From contig NZ_SRLA01000007.1 of assembly GCF_004745825.1 (NCBI RefSeq), positions 124,001 through 188,000 of the forward strand: a stretch of DNA of 64,000 nt, read 5' to 3'. This document shows positions 28,360-36,897 of the stretch, in pieces. The notes beneath the pieces are model-generated. The model had not been told where the DNA came from. It saw only the letters and a list, made by a program, of their open reading frames with translations, and ran no database searches. Origin of the DNA: Hymenobacter fodinae. GTDB lineage: Bacteria; Bacteroidota; Bacteroidia; Cytophagales; Hymenobacteraceae. Position numbers and translations under genes: made by a program. How positions within the stretch are numbered: the first letter of the stretch is position 1; every line of letters begins with the position of its first letter.

Positions 28360-29067
28360 ATGAAATCATTATTCTTTTCTGCGTTGCTGTTGCTGACCGT
28401 TGGCGCATGTCAATCCGAAGTTGAACGTGACGTTCAGCCTGAAAACGCCGACTGGTACATTCTTAAGGCTCCCGACGCCCGCGCCATTGAGGGAGTATAT
28501 GGCGACATCGATGGAACGCTCGTAATCACGACTGGCTATAAGATCTACCAAACCACGGATCGGGGGAAAACGTGGCGGGCTACCAATTACTCTTCCAATC
28601 GAGGCTTGTTTGGCTTTGTTCAAGTGGCAGACACCTTGCTGGTCCTTAATACGCAGAGCACGAACTCCAGCGATCCTGCTACGCCATATGCCAATACCCC
28701 CTCTTACTTCAGTGTCAACCAAGGGGCAACCTGGCAGCCCTATCGTAACTGGCGGCGGGACAGCCACGAGCCGCAAATTGCCCGAAACAAAATCAACACC
28801 TCGTCTGGTACTGAGTACTACATTGATATAGCCCGGACCCCTAGTTCCACCCCGTCCGGCTCCTACCTTGAAACCATTGGCATTGCGACGAGCAAAGGGG
28901 ACAAAATTTTGCTTCCCCAAGCCCATCAGATTACCAGCCTATACTTGGATGCTAAATCGCGACTATGTGTGACAGCGTCGGCGCCGCTTTGCGGACGGAA
29001 TGAAAATTTTGCTTTCTGCGGGGACCAAAATGGCGTGTTGTACATAACCAAAAATCCTCAGCGCTAA
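28360..29067 (+). CDS. Lipoprotein with two Asp-box repeats
   Basis: A 235-residue predicted lipoprotein. The start MKSLFFSALLLLTVGACQSE at 28360 gives a lipobox with Cys17; a longer frame from 28318 has no signal. Two Asp-box-like motifs, TTDRGKTW (about 65-72) and SVNQGATW (about 118-125), and the hydrophobic strands around them suggest a small or partial beta-propeller like sialidase/photosystem-stability-factor folds. Only two repeats are clear, so it may be incomplete. GC content is lower than its neighbours. Function unknown. Confidence 0.7.
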   Translation: MKSLFFSALLLLTVGACQSEVERDVQPENADWYILKAPDARAIEGVYGDIDGTLVITTGYKIYQTTDRGKTWRATNYSSNRGLFGFVQVADTLLVLNTQSTNSSDPATPYANTPSYFSVNQGATWQPYRNWRRDSHEPQIARNKINTSSGTEYYIDIARTPSSTPSGSYLETIGIATSKGDKILLPQAHQITSLYLDAKSRLCVTASAPLCGRNENFAFCGDQNGVLYITKNPQR

Positions 29068-29372
29068 GCCCTTGGCCTAGCGTTGAGCGGCCTAGCCCAC
29101 CGTCACGCAAAGAAAATTTATTATAAGCAGATGTGCCGGTAAGTGGGGCTGGAACTTCTGCTCCCCTTCGATGGGCTCAGGTGGAGCTTACTTCTGTACT
29201 GCTTAAGTCGAGGCGAGTGTCCGGTCCGTGAGTCAGCTCCCTACTGGTACAGACTATGAGTCTAGAATTAATACTCGCGCCGAGTCAATGCCCGCTTAAA
29301 CCGGAGCCCGGATTGCTTTTTACGCGGGCTCGCACCGTCGGAGGGGGTAACGTAGCGTCCAGTTTAAGGGGC
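29068..29372. other. Intergenic region, no feature seen
   Basis: 305 bp between convergent genes. I see no clear stem with a T-run and no gene. Confidence 0.4.
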
Positions 29373-30353
29373 CTATGCCGGCTGGGCCGTCAAGCTCCTG
29401 ACCGCTTGGTGCTGGTCGGGCAACCACGCGTCCAGGAGCCGTTGGCACAGGGGCACAAGCGGGGCAAAGACCAGCACGCCGGCGACGTTGAAAAGCACGT
29501 GGGCGTGCGCAATCTGGCGGGACACCTCGGCCTGGCCGGCTAGGCGCATAACCAGGGCCGTAAAGGGGTGAATAAGCAAGAGGCCTACCGTAATAGAAAC
29601 GAGGTTGAAGCCCAAGTGAAACAACCCGGTTTTCAGCGCCGGCCGACCGCGCCCCATGGTGGCCAGCAATGTATCGGAACAGGTGCCCAATTCCGCGCCC
29701 AGCATCACGGCAATGCCGGCGGGCAGGGTGAGCAGCCCCTTGGCTGCGAGCTTGATAACCATGCCCAGCGTGGCCGACGATGACTGGATCAGCAGGGTGA
29801 TGAGGGCGCCCGCGCCCGCCCCGCGCACGGGATTTTCCAACTTCAGCAGCCAGGTCTGCACGGTCGCGTAGTCTTTCAGCGGCGCGGCCGCCTCGCCAAT
29901 TAGAAACAAGCTGAAAAAGAGCAAACCAAAGCAGAACAAGGCTCGGCCTATCGTGCGTTTGTTACGCTTTTTGGCGAAAGATAACAGCAATAGTCCCGGC
30001 AACATGGCTACCACGGCGTACTGTCCCAGATCAAAGGCAAAGAGCTGACTGGAAATGGAGGTGCCAATGTTGGCGCCCAGCACTACGCCGAGCGAGTTGC
30101 GGAAGGGCAGGGCGCCGGCGCTAACCAGGGCAATAGCCAGAATAATCACGACCGATGACGAATCCAACAGGGTAGTGACCACCGCACCCGTGAGGATGGC
30201 CATGGGCACGGTTTTCGTGAAACGGTGCAGCCAGCCTTTCATTCGCTCGCCCGCCACGTGGCGCAAGGCTAGGGCCAAGCGGCTTACCGCGTACAGGAAC
30301 AGCACCAGGCCACTAACGGCCAGCAGGCAAATGGACAGTAGAGAAGAGTTCAT
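29373..30353 (-). CDS. Na/Pi-cotransporter family protein
   Basis: A 326-residue membrane protein with about eight hydrophobic segments and the internal duplication of the Na_Pi_cotrans family: LDSSSVVIILAIALVSAGAL in the first half and IQSSSATLGMVIKLAAKGLL in the second, each with the QSSS-type core. The start MNSSLLSICLLAVSG at 30353 is preferred because the longer frame to 30413 adds a non-membrane, proline-arginine-rich stretch. It lacks the C-terminal PhoU domain of many relatives. It should take up or export phosphate with sodium, or a related anion. Confidence 0.85.
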   Translation of the reverse strand: MNSSLLSICLLAVSGLVLFLYAVSRLALALRHVAGERMKGWLHRFTKTVPMAILTGAVVTTLLDSSSVVIILAIALVSAGALPFRNSLGVVLGANIGTSISSQLFAFDLGQYAVVAMLPGLLLLSFAKKRNKRTIGRALFCFGLLFFSLFLIGEAAAPLKDYATVQTWLLKLENPVRGAGAGALITLLIQSSSATLGMVIKLAAKGLLTLPAGIAVMLGAELGTCSDTLLATMGRGRPALKTGLFHLGFNLVSITVGLLLIHPFTALVMRLAGQAEVSRQIAHAHVLFNVAGVLVFAPLVPLCQRLLDAWLPDQHQAVRSLTAQPA

Positions 30354-30706
30354 AGGATTGCGAGCCGGAGCACGAGGTAGTAGGAACTTCAACGTAACTG
30401 CCCGGCCATTCATCCTGCGCTGGATATGAATAAATTGTTACCTGCCAGGTTGTTATACTTGATTGATTTCTTGTTTGCCGGCCGGCTCAGCTGAATTTAC
30501 CAAGGTAAGGCCCAATACGGGCCGCGCCGCCAAAACCTGATTAAAAGAAGATATGCAAAGGAAGGTAACCCACCGCGCACCGGCAGTGGTTGGGTAAATA
30601 GAGAAAAGAAGGGGCTCGAGTCGTAGGATAACGATGTACCCTTCCAGCTAAGAATACACGCGCAGAACACGAGTGCGGTAGTTGCCAATGCACTGCCTTG
30701 TTCTCA

Positions 30707-31534
30707 TTAGCACTTAGTCACTCTATGTTGTTCCGCCAACTCAGTGGGCGTGATACCAAAGGCTTTTTTGAACGCGAAAGAAAAGTGCGACAGATTTTCA
30801 AACCCAACTTCTAAATACACGTCGGAGGGTCGCATTTCTCCCTGTGCCAGGAGATAGTGCGCGTGCTGCAGGCGCTTGTGCTGCAGCCACTTTTCCGGGG
30901 TCGTTTCAAATATTTTTCGGAAATCACGCTTGAAGGTCGACAGGCTGCGTCCCGCCAGTTTGGCAAATGATGGTAAGGAAATATTGTACTTGAAATTATG
31001 ATTCATGTACGTTTCCAGATCGATCTTATGCGGTTCCTGAAAATCAAATAAAAATTGACGGTAGATATCATCCGTCTGCAGCAGCAACTCAATTGCTTCC
31101 CCGGTTTTAAGCGCCGCCAAGTTGGCATTCAACTTGGTCGGCTGATCGATATACGGCAACAGGGAATCAAAAAACCCTCTTAAGAACCCGTTAGCCGTTA
31201 GATCAACCATCGCGCTGCCCTTGTACGCCCGTTGCTTGGAAATACCGTTTTCACTCGCGTAGTGGCGTAACGTTTTTTGCTCCAGAAACAGGCTGATCAA
31301 GGAAGGTGGCTCCCCATGGGGGCCCGCTTTTTTCAGCTTTTTGAATAATTCATTCCGCCGCATCAAACAGATGGTGCCTTCTTTCATAACAAACGAACTC
31401 TCGTTGGTGAAGTAGTGTGACTCGCCGGACAACATAATGCCGAGCGCGTGGTCGGGAAAGTAATGCTCACTCCGTTGCAGTTTCTGATGACCGCGCGCGT
31501 AGAGAATATTATGCTGCAGAAAAACGTTGTCCAT
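30707..31534 (-). CDS. AraC family transcriptional regulator
   Basis: A 275-residue regulator. Residues 1-165 form a cupin-like sensor part (LGIMLSGESHYF, EGTICLMRRNELFKKLKK). The two C-terminal helix-turn-helix segments are SLPSFAKLAGRSLSTFKRDFRKIF and the second with MRPSDVYLEVGFENLSHFSFAFKKAFGITPTEL. It lies 6 bp after the frameshifted SDR gene and probably shares its transcript. This is the ExsA-like layout often found beside an SDR gene that it controls. Confidence 0.88.
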   Translation of the reverse strand: MDNVFLQHNILYARGHQKLQRSEHYFPDHALGIMLSGESHYFTNESSFVMKEGTICLMRRNELFKKLKKAGPHGEPPSLISLFLEQKTLRHYASENGISKQRAYKGSAMVDLTANGFLRGFFDSLLPYIDQPTKLNANLAALKTGEAIELLLQTDDIYRQFLFDFQEPHKIDLETYMNHNFKYNISLPSFAKLAGRSLSTFKRDFRKIFETTPEKWLQHKRLQHAHYLLAQGEMRPSDVYLEVGFENLSHFSFAFKKAFGITPTELAEQHRVTKC

Positions 31535-31540
31535 GGCGCA

Positions 31541-32354
31541 CTAGCGTAATTGACTCATAATTAGTTTATCCATTTGCCGGTCGGACAACAGCCGTTTCAA
31601 CCCCAGCAGCAGCCAGGAAGCCAGTTGGGAAGTCGTGTATCTTGCTTTGGGGCTTTTGGCTTCAATTCCCTTCCGGACCAGTTCCGCAATGACGACGGGT
31701 TCCGCTACATCCTGCGAAAGTCGGGTAAATAAGGAATGGGTTTTGGCCGCCAGGTCTTGGTAGGCTGTATGGCCCGAGACTTTCAGCAGAATATCCGTGG
31801 CCACCGTTCCCCATTCCGATCGGGTGGCCCCGGGCTCCACTACAATTACGTCAATGCCAAATTCCTTTACTTCATTGCGAAGGCTGTCGCTCAGCGCTTC
31901 CACGGCAAATTTGCTGGCGTGATACCCCCCCTAACGGAAAGGCAATCTTACCGCCCACCGAGGAAATGTTGACAATCTTACCGTAGCGATTTTCGCGCAT
32001 TTTCGGCAGCACCAGCTGGGCCAGTCGCATGGCCCCGAATACGTTCACTTCGAATTGATAGCGGGCGTCTTGCAGGGGCAGATCCTCAATGGCCCCTTCC
32101 AGCCCAAAGCCGGCATTGTTAACTAAAATATCAATGCCTCCTTCCGCTGCGAAGATGTGATTTACGCACGCTACCACGCTGTCCTCCTTGGTGACATCCA
32201 GCGCCAGGGGGGTAATCCCGTAGCGTTGCAGATCCAGCATGTTGTCCGTTCTGCGTGCTCCCCCATACACCGTATAACCGTGCCGGGCCAGATACAGGGC
32301 CGTTGCCTTCCCAATTCCTGCCGAAGCACCCGTAACTAAGGCTGTCTTTTTCAT
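31541..32354 (-). pseudogene. SDR gene with frameshift in a G7 run
   Basis: Starting MKKTALVTGASAGIGKATA at 32354, a classical SDR frame with the TGxxxGIG motif, NNAGFG and ISSVGGKIAF reads to about 31930, then leaves family sequence. The rest (YHASKFAVEALSDSLRNEV with the catalytic YxxxK) lies in another frame down to 31541. The switch point is a run of seven G on the coding strand at about 31925-31931; one base fewer would give PLGGYHASK and restore the whole 270-residue enzyme. It is therefore either a recent mutation, a phase-variable tract or a sequencing error. It sits directly upstream of the AraC gene. Confidence 0.82.
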
Positions 32355-32900
32355 GTGTTTACCCGTTAGGTTTGTAATATCTACCTGACAAAGGTACCCG
32401 CAGGGTGAGGGGCGCTGTTTTGGTGAAACGTCCAAGTTGGTGTGCTGAAAAGGCCACCTGTCAAATCATTGCCCACTTTGAACTGTGCGTTGTCAATGCG
32501 GGCACCCGTGACTTTATGCCGGTTCTTGATGCGGAGCTGATATGGCATCCAGGAAGTACTTTTCCTGATAGTCCTTGATAATAAGTGACCTTCGCTCGGT
32601 GCTCCAGGCGCCGGACTTACCCCGCCGCACTGTTTATCCCAAATGGCTCCTCGGGCTGGACCTGCCTCACCTCAGGATTTGTTTAAAAGCAGTACCGGCT
32701 GCAATCTGTCCGGTTGCGGGTTGGCAAAGTCTCCGGCGGTTACGGCAACGAGCGCGAGCAGGCCTTTTCCGGAACGAAGGATAGGAGAGAAGAAGGGTTA
32801 GGTTAACCGGCGCGGACCTGTGGCTTCCCCGGGCTTGCACGTGCAGCACCGGGAAGGACAAGTCCGCTTGCCGCCCCAAGCACCAGGGGCCAACGGGCCT
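32355..32900. other. Intergenic region with a possible SnoaL-like remnant
   Basis: About 545 bp without an intact gene. On the plus strand, 32467-32577 reads IIAHFELCVVNAGTRDFMPV and AELIWHPGST before a stop, which looks like part of a SnoaL/NTF2-like protein, but the stretch is short and the match is by eye. The remainder shows only random frames. Confidence 0.3.
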
Positions 32901-33120
32901 ACGGCGTTGGTGACGGGCGGCACCAAATCCATTGCGGACAAGTTAAGCCAAGCAGGCTCCCAGGTAATTATTACTGCCCGCCAGCATCCCGGTGAAACCG
33001 AGTTGGCGAATCAGTTTATGGCAGCCGATTTAACCCAGCCGCACCAGGTAGACCACTTGGCCCAAGCCACCCACGACACATATGGTGGCGTGGACATTAT
33101 AATTGACAATATAGGCAATG
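32901..33120 (+). pseudogene. SDR gene relic lacking the glycine loop
   Basis: The plus strand reads TALVTGGTKSI-ADKLSQAGSQVIITAR, then MAADLTQPHQVDHLAQA and GGVDIIIDNIGNG. This is the N-terminal half of a short-chain dehydrogenase, but about four codons are missing in the cofactor loop (family form TGGTKSIGKAIA), so it could not bind NAD(P) normally. The frame then enters a piece that matches the end of the alpha/beta hydrolase gene at 34332-34406. Dead gene by deletion and fusion. Confidence 0.7.
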
Positions 33121-33188
33121 GTCTGGGCGCTGGCCTCGGGGTACTGCTGGTGCGGACCGTGCCCGGCCTGCGGAAAGGTGTGCAGCTG
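33114..33188 (-). pseudogene. Fragment of alpha/beta hydrolase 3' end
   Basis: About 75 bp match 34332-34406 in the same orientation with five differences by eye. On the minus strand it encodes QLHTFPQAGHGPHQQYPEA-like sequence, including the catalytic-His region of the hydrolase gene at 34263. It is joined directly to the SDR relic. The two copies form a direct repeat around the intact reductase gene 33234-34223, so a duplication followed by loss is likely. Confidence 0.7.
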
Positions 33189-33233
33189 GTGATTTCCCTT
33201 ACTAAAAATAGGTTCTTTACTTAACTGCGTTCT

Positions 33234-34223
33234 TCAAAAAGTAAGCACCACTTTTCCAAAGGGCCGTTCTTCCTGCAGGTACCGCTGAGCTTCCGCTACC
33301 TCGGCTAGGGGAAACGACCGGGCAAATAGTGGCTGCAGCGCGCCTGCTTGCACCAGCGGCGCAAACTGCTCAAATAAATGCTGGTAGGTACCGGGTTCTC
33401 GACCGCCCATAGAGGTGCCATACATGGCAATCTTCTTCCAGACAAAGTCTGTGATGGTAACGGTTGCCTCTGTCCCAGCCGCGTAGCCAATTACCACTAA
33501 GCTGCCACCGGCCCGCAGTGCGCTTAAGGAGGGGCCCGTGAGCGTACCACCTAGGCTGTCAACTACCACATCCACGCCGGCCCCGTCCGTGAGGCGAGCT
33601 ACTCCGGTCGTCAGGCTTTCTTGCGATAAATCGATAACGTGCTCATAGCCTGCCTGCCGGGCCTGCTCCGCCTTGGCTGACGAGCCAGCCGTGCTAATAA
33701 CCTGGGCCGCCCCTTGGGCACGTGCCAGTTGGACCGCCGCGTTGCCGACCGCCCCGCCTATTCCCAGGGCCAATACCCGGTGACCGGCCTTGAAACCAGC
33801 TTTTTCCAAGCTCAACTGCGCCGAGAGGTAGGCCACACTAAAACCTGCGGCGGCTTCGTCGCTAAGCTGCGCCGGCGCCGGTGCCACCTCCGCGGGGCTT
33901 AGCACTAGCAATTCCTGCCAGGTTCCGGCCCCTGCCACTCCTCGCAGTCCTCCGCTGAGCAGGTTGGGCAGCACCAATACGCGCGTACCAGCGGGGAGGT
34001 CTGCCGTACCAGTCACGACAATACCAACACCCTCATTGCCTGGTATGTGGGGCAGCTGCCGGGCCGTGCGATGAAGCCCCCGGCGCACAAAATCGTCCAC
34101 GGGGTTGACAGCCGCTGCTGTCATTCGGACGAGCATTTGACCAGGGGCCAGTTGCGGAGCGGGAGCTTCCACCACCTGCAGGCGGTCGTAATCACCGAAT
34201 TCAGTGTATTGGACAACTTTCAT
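33234..34223 (-). CDS. MDR-family NADPH:quinone reductase-like protein
   Basis: A 329-residue medium-chain dehydrogenase/reductase. The N-terminal GroES-like domain (AAAVNPVDDFVRRG, IPGNEGVGIVV) lacks zinc-binding cysteines, as in quinone reductases. The cofactor domain has VLALGIGGAVGNAAVQLA and VDVVVDSLGG. It should use NADPH to reduce quinones or enones. It is the last gene of a minus-strand run after the alpha/beta hydrolase (39 bp gap), the receiver-flavoprotein fusion and the cyclic-nucleotide-domain kinase. Confidence 0.88.
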   Translation of the reverse strand: MKVVQYTEFGDYDRLQVVEAPAPQLAPGQMLVRMTAAAVNPVDDFVRRGLHRTARQLPHIPGNEGVGIVVTGTADLPAGTRVLVLPNLLSGGLRGVAGAGTWQELLVLSPAEVAPAPAQLSDEAAAGFSVAYLSAQLSLEKAGFKAGHRVLALGIGGAVGNAAVQLARAQGAAQVISTAGSSAKAEQARQAGYEHVIDLSQESLTTGVARLTDGAGVDVVVDSLGGTLTGPSLSALRAGGSLVVIGYAAGTEATVTITDFVWKKIAMYGTSMGGREPGTYQHLFEQFAPLVQAGALQPLFARSFPLAEVAEAQRYLQEERPFGKVVLTF

Positions 34224-34262
34224 TGAAGTAGTTGATTAACTCTTTAAGAGCGTTCCGATACA

Positions 34263-35171
34263 CTAGGAGGCAACAGTCTGGCTTTGAACCGCGGCTGGTT
34301 GCGGCGTAGCAGTGGCGGTGCGCACGAAGGTGGCAATGGTCTGGGCGCTAGCTTCGGGGTACTGCTGGTGCGGACCGTGGCCGGCTTGCGGGAAGGTGTG
34401 CAGCTGCATGGTCGGAAGTTGCTCGTTGAGGGCGTACCAGTTCTCGACCGGGAAGGAAATATCATGGTCGCCGCCGATGTGCAGGATGGGCAGGGTGGTG
34501 TGCTTGAGGGCCTCTAGTACGGCCGGGGCCGGGAAGAAATTGCTGCGCGGCTTGCCGCCCGTAGCAGCCAGCAGGCTGCCGGCCCACTCGCCTGATACGG
34601 GTACGCTGCGCTCGGTCTGGCGCAGCTGCAGGCGGGCGAAGGAGTCGGCGGCGGCTTGGCGACTGGCGGCGGAGCGAGGCTCGAAAAACAGCTGCACGTA
34701 ATCGTCGAAGTCGTTTTCGGGCTTGCCGGCTAGGTCGTAGAACAACTGCTCCGCCATTTTCGGCAGCTCGCCGGGCGGGTTGGTGCCCAACAACACCAGG
34801 TGCGAGAGGCGCTGCGGGGCCGTGGCAAATACCACCTGCGCCACCAGGCCGCCTACCGACCAGCCACCCAACACTACCTGCGGCAGCTCCAGGGCGTCGA
34901 GCAGATCGATAACGTCCTTGGCCAGCACGAGGGGGTTGTAGGTCCGTTCGCCGGTGGAGAGGCCTAGCCCACTATAGTCGAAGATGATGATGTCGAAGCC
35001 CTGCGCCGCCAGCGCATCTAGGAAGGCTGGGTCCCAGGTGTCCAGGTCGCCGCGGAAGCGGTTACAAAATAAGATGGGTTGACCCGCGCCAAAGCGGCGG
35101 TACGCCAGGCGGCGCCCGTTGCGCTCAATGAATTGGTTGGGGGCTGAAACGGTAAGCGAAGTCGTTTGCAT
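34263..35171 (-). CDS. Alpha/beta hydrolase
   Basis: A 302-residue hydrolase. I chose the ATG at 35171 (MQTTSLTVSAPNQFIERNGR) since the longer frame to 35462 overlaps the upstream gene and is arginine-rich noise. The nucleophile elbow is GGWSVGGLV, the acid is likely in HIGGDHDISFPVENW and the histidine in PQAGHGPHQQYPE. The oxyanion region reads FCNRFRGDLDTWDP in place of the common HG. Its substrate is unknown. It is 47 bp after the receiver-flavoprotein gene and probably in its operon. Confidence 0.86.
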   Translation of the reverse strand: MQTTSLTVSAPNQFIERNGRRLAYRRFGAGQPILFCNRFRGDLDTWDPAFLDALAAQGFDIIIFDYSGLGLSTGERTYNPLVLAKDVIDLLDALELPQVVLGGWSVGGLVAQVVFATAPQRLSHLVLLGTNPPGELPKMAEQLFYDLAGKPENDFDDYVQLFFEPRSAASRQAAADSFARLQLRQTERSVPVSGEWAGSLLAATGGKPRSNFFPAPAVLEALKHTTLPILHIGGDHDISFPVENWYALNEQLPTMQLHTFPQAGHGPHQQYPEASAQTIATFVRTATATPQPAAVQSQTVAS

Positions 35172-35218
35172 GAGTTGGTTGGAAAAAGGATTGAAGAAAA
35201 AATGGAGGCCTAGGTTGG

Positions 35219-36874
35219 CTACTCGCTCAGGTATTGATGCACGAACTTGATGGCCATGCTGCCCTCGCCCACGGCCGAGGCCACCCGGGCCATGGCGCCG
35301 GCTCGCCCGTCGCCGGCGGCGAAGAGGCCCGGCACGCAGGTTTCGAGCAGGAAAGGCTCGCGGGAGAGCTTCCAGTGGGTGGCGTAGCGTGGGTCGGCTA
35401 CCAAGTCGCGGCCGGTGAGCAGGTAGCCTTTGGCGTCGCAGAGGGCGAGGTCGCAAATCCACTCGGTGCTAGGCTTGGCCCCGATGAAGACGAACAGGGC
35501 GCGGGCCGGGTGCTTTTCGGGCGCTTGGCCGTCGTGCTGCAGCACCACGGCGTCGAGCGACTGTCCGCCGCAGGCTTCTACCACTTGCGTATTGGACAGC
35601 ACCTCGATGTTAGGCGTCTGGCGCAGCTGCTCGATGAGGTAGGTCGACATGCTGGCCTCCAGGCTCGCCCCGCGAATCACGACGTACACCCGCGAGGCGT
35701 AGGCCGACAAAAACATGGCCGCCTGCCCCGCCGAGTTGCCCCCACCAATGATGTACACCGGCTGGTCCTGGCACAGGTGGGCCTCGGTGCGGGCCGAGCC
35801 GTAGTACACGCCCGCGCCGCTCAGCCGCGCCAGGCCCGGCGCGTCGAGGGTGCGGTAGCTCACGCCCGTCGTCAGTATCACGGCCCGCGCCCGCACCTCC
35901 GCTTGGTCTTTCAGGGTCAGTACCTTGTAGCCGTCCTGCACCCGTAGCGCCACTACTTCCTGCGGGGCAATGAGCTCGGCTCCGAGGCGGGTGGCCTGCG
36001 TCCAGGCCCGGTAGGCCAGATCGGCGCCGCTCAGGCCCGTGGGAAAACCTAGGTAGTTTTCGATGCGCGACGACGAGCCGGCCTGCCCACCAAACGACTG
36101 CTTTTCAATCAGCAATGTCTTCAGCCCCTCCGATGCGCCATAAACGGCCGCGGCCAGTCCCGCCGGCCCTGCCCCAATAATGACCACGTCGTACAACTCC
36201 TGCTGCGCGGCGGTGGGCAGGCCTAGGTGGCGGGCTACGTCGTATTTGTCGGGCTTGGTGGCCACTTGGCCGTCAGCATAGAGCAGTACGGGTAGGTCGT
36301 CGGCACCTAGACCCTGAGCGGTTAGCAAGGTGCTGGACTCGGCGTCCTTCTCGAAGTCGAGCCACTGGTAGGCCACCAGGTAACCGCTAAGAAAATCCTT
36401 GAGCTCGTGCGAGCGGGGCGACCATTGAAAGCCAATCAGCCGCAGTCCCTCAAATGCTGGCCGGTAGGTGGCCTGCCAGCTGCGGAGCAAATCGTGCAGG
36501 GTGGGGTAGAGCAGCTGCTCGGGCGGGTCCCAGGGCTTGAGGAAGTAGTGGTCGAGCTGGGCTGCGTTGATGGCTCGGATGGCGGCTGAGGTGTCGGCAT
36601 AGGCCGTGAGCAGCACACGCTTAGCCTCCGGAAACAACGTGCGGGCGTGGGCCAGTACTTCCACGCCTTCCACCTCGGGCATGCGCTGGTCGGCTAGCAC
36701 CAAGGCCAGCGGCTCGGCCCGGACGCGCAGCTCGTTCAGCGTCGCCAGAGCCGCCGGCCCCGACCCCACGGGCAGGATGCGGTAGTCGCGGCGAAACTCC
36801 TGGCGCAGGTCGCGCGCAATGCTGGCCAGCACTTGCGGGTCATCGTCGACGGTGAGAATAATAGGCTTTTTCAT
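35219..36874 (-). CDS. Receiver / glutaredoxin-like / thioredoxin-reductase-like fusion
   Basis: A 551-residue three-part protein. Residues 1-130 are a receiver domain (VDDD, phospho-acceptor Asp62 in LADQRMP, Lys113). Residues 140-220 look like a glutaredoxin fold, but the CxxC place holds SPRS (Ser152, Ser155). Residues 227-551 are a TrxB-like flavoprotein: FAD motif IIGAGPAGLAAA, NAD(P)H motif IIGGGNSAGQAA and VPGLFAAGD. The redox cysteines CATC of thioredoxin reductase are missing (YYGSARTEA near 358-365). It cannot act as a normal thioredoxin reductase; an NAD(P)H-dependent activity switched by phosphorylation is possible. The kinase gene lies 23 bp upstream. Confidence 0.85.
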   Translation of the reverse strand: MKKPIILTVDDDPQVLASIARDLRQEFRRDYRILPVGSGPAALATLNELRVRAEPLALVLADQRMPEVEGVEVLAHARTLFPEAKRVLLTAYADTSAAIRAINAAQLDHYFLKPWDPPEQLLYPTLHDLLRSWQATYRPAFEGLRLIGFQWSPRSHELKDFLSGYLVAYQWLDFEKDAESSTLLTAQGLGADDLPVLLYADGQVATKPDKYDVARHLGLPTAAQQELYDVVIIGAGPAGLAAAVYGASEGLKTLLIEKQSFGGQAGSSSRIENYLGFPTGLSGADLAYRAWTQATRLGAELIAPQEVVALRVQDGYKVLTLKDQAEVRARAVILTTGVSYRTLDAPGLARLSGAGVYYGSARTEAHLCQDQPVYIIGGGNSAGQAAMFLSAYASRVYVVIRGASLEASMSTYLIEQLRQTPNIEVLSNTQVVEACGGQSLDAVVLQHDGQAPEKHPARALFVFIGAKPSTEWICDLALCDAKGYLLTGRDLVADPRYATHWKLSREPFLLETCVPGLFAAGDGRAGAMARVASAVGEGSMAIKFVHQYLSE

Positions 36875-36897
36875 CGGGGCAGCTTGGGAAGAAGGAT

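Noticed and set aside
28369..28926. Open frame of 185 codons on the minus strand
   Set aside because: It is the antisense of the Asp-box lipoprotein gene and is rich in Gly/Arg with no domain.
34244..35462. Long N-terminal extension of the alpha/beta hydrolase to 35462
   Set aside because: It would overlap the receiver-flavoprotein gene by 244 bp and is arginine-rich; the ATG at 35171 gives a normal family start.
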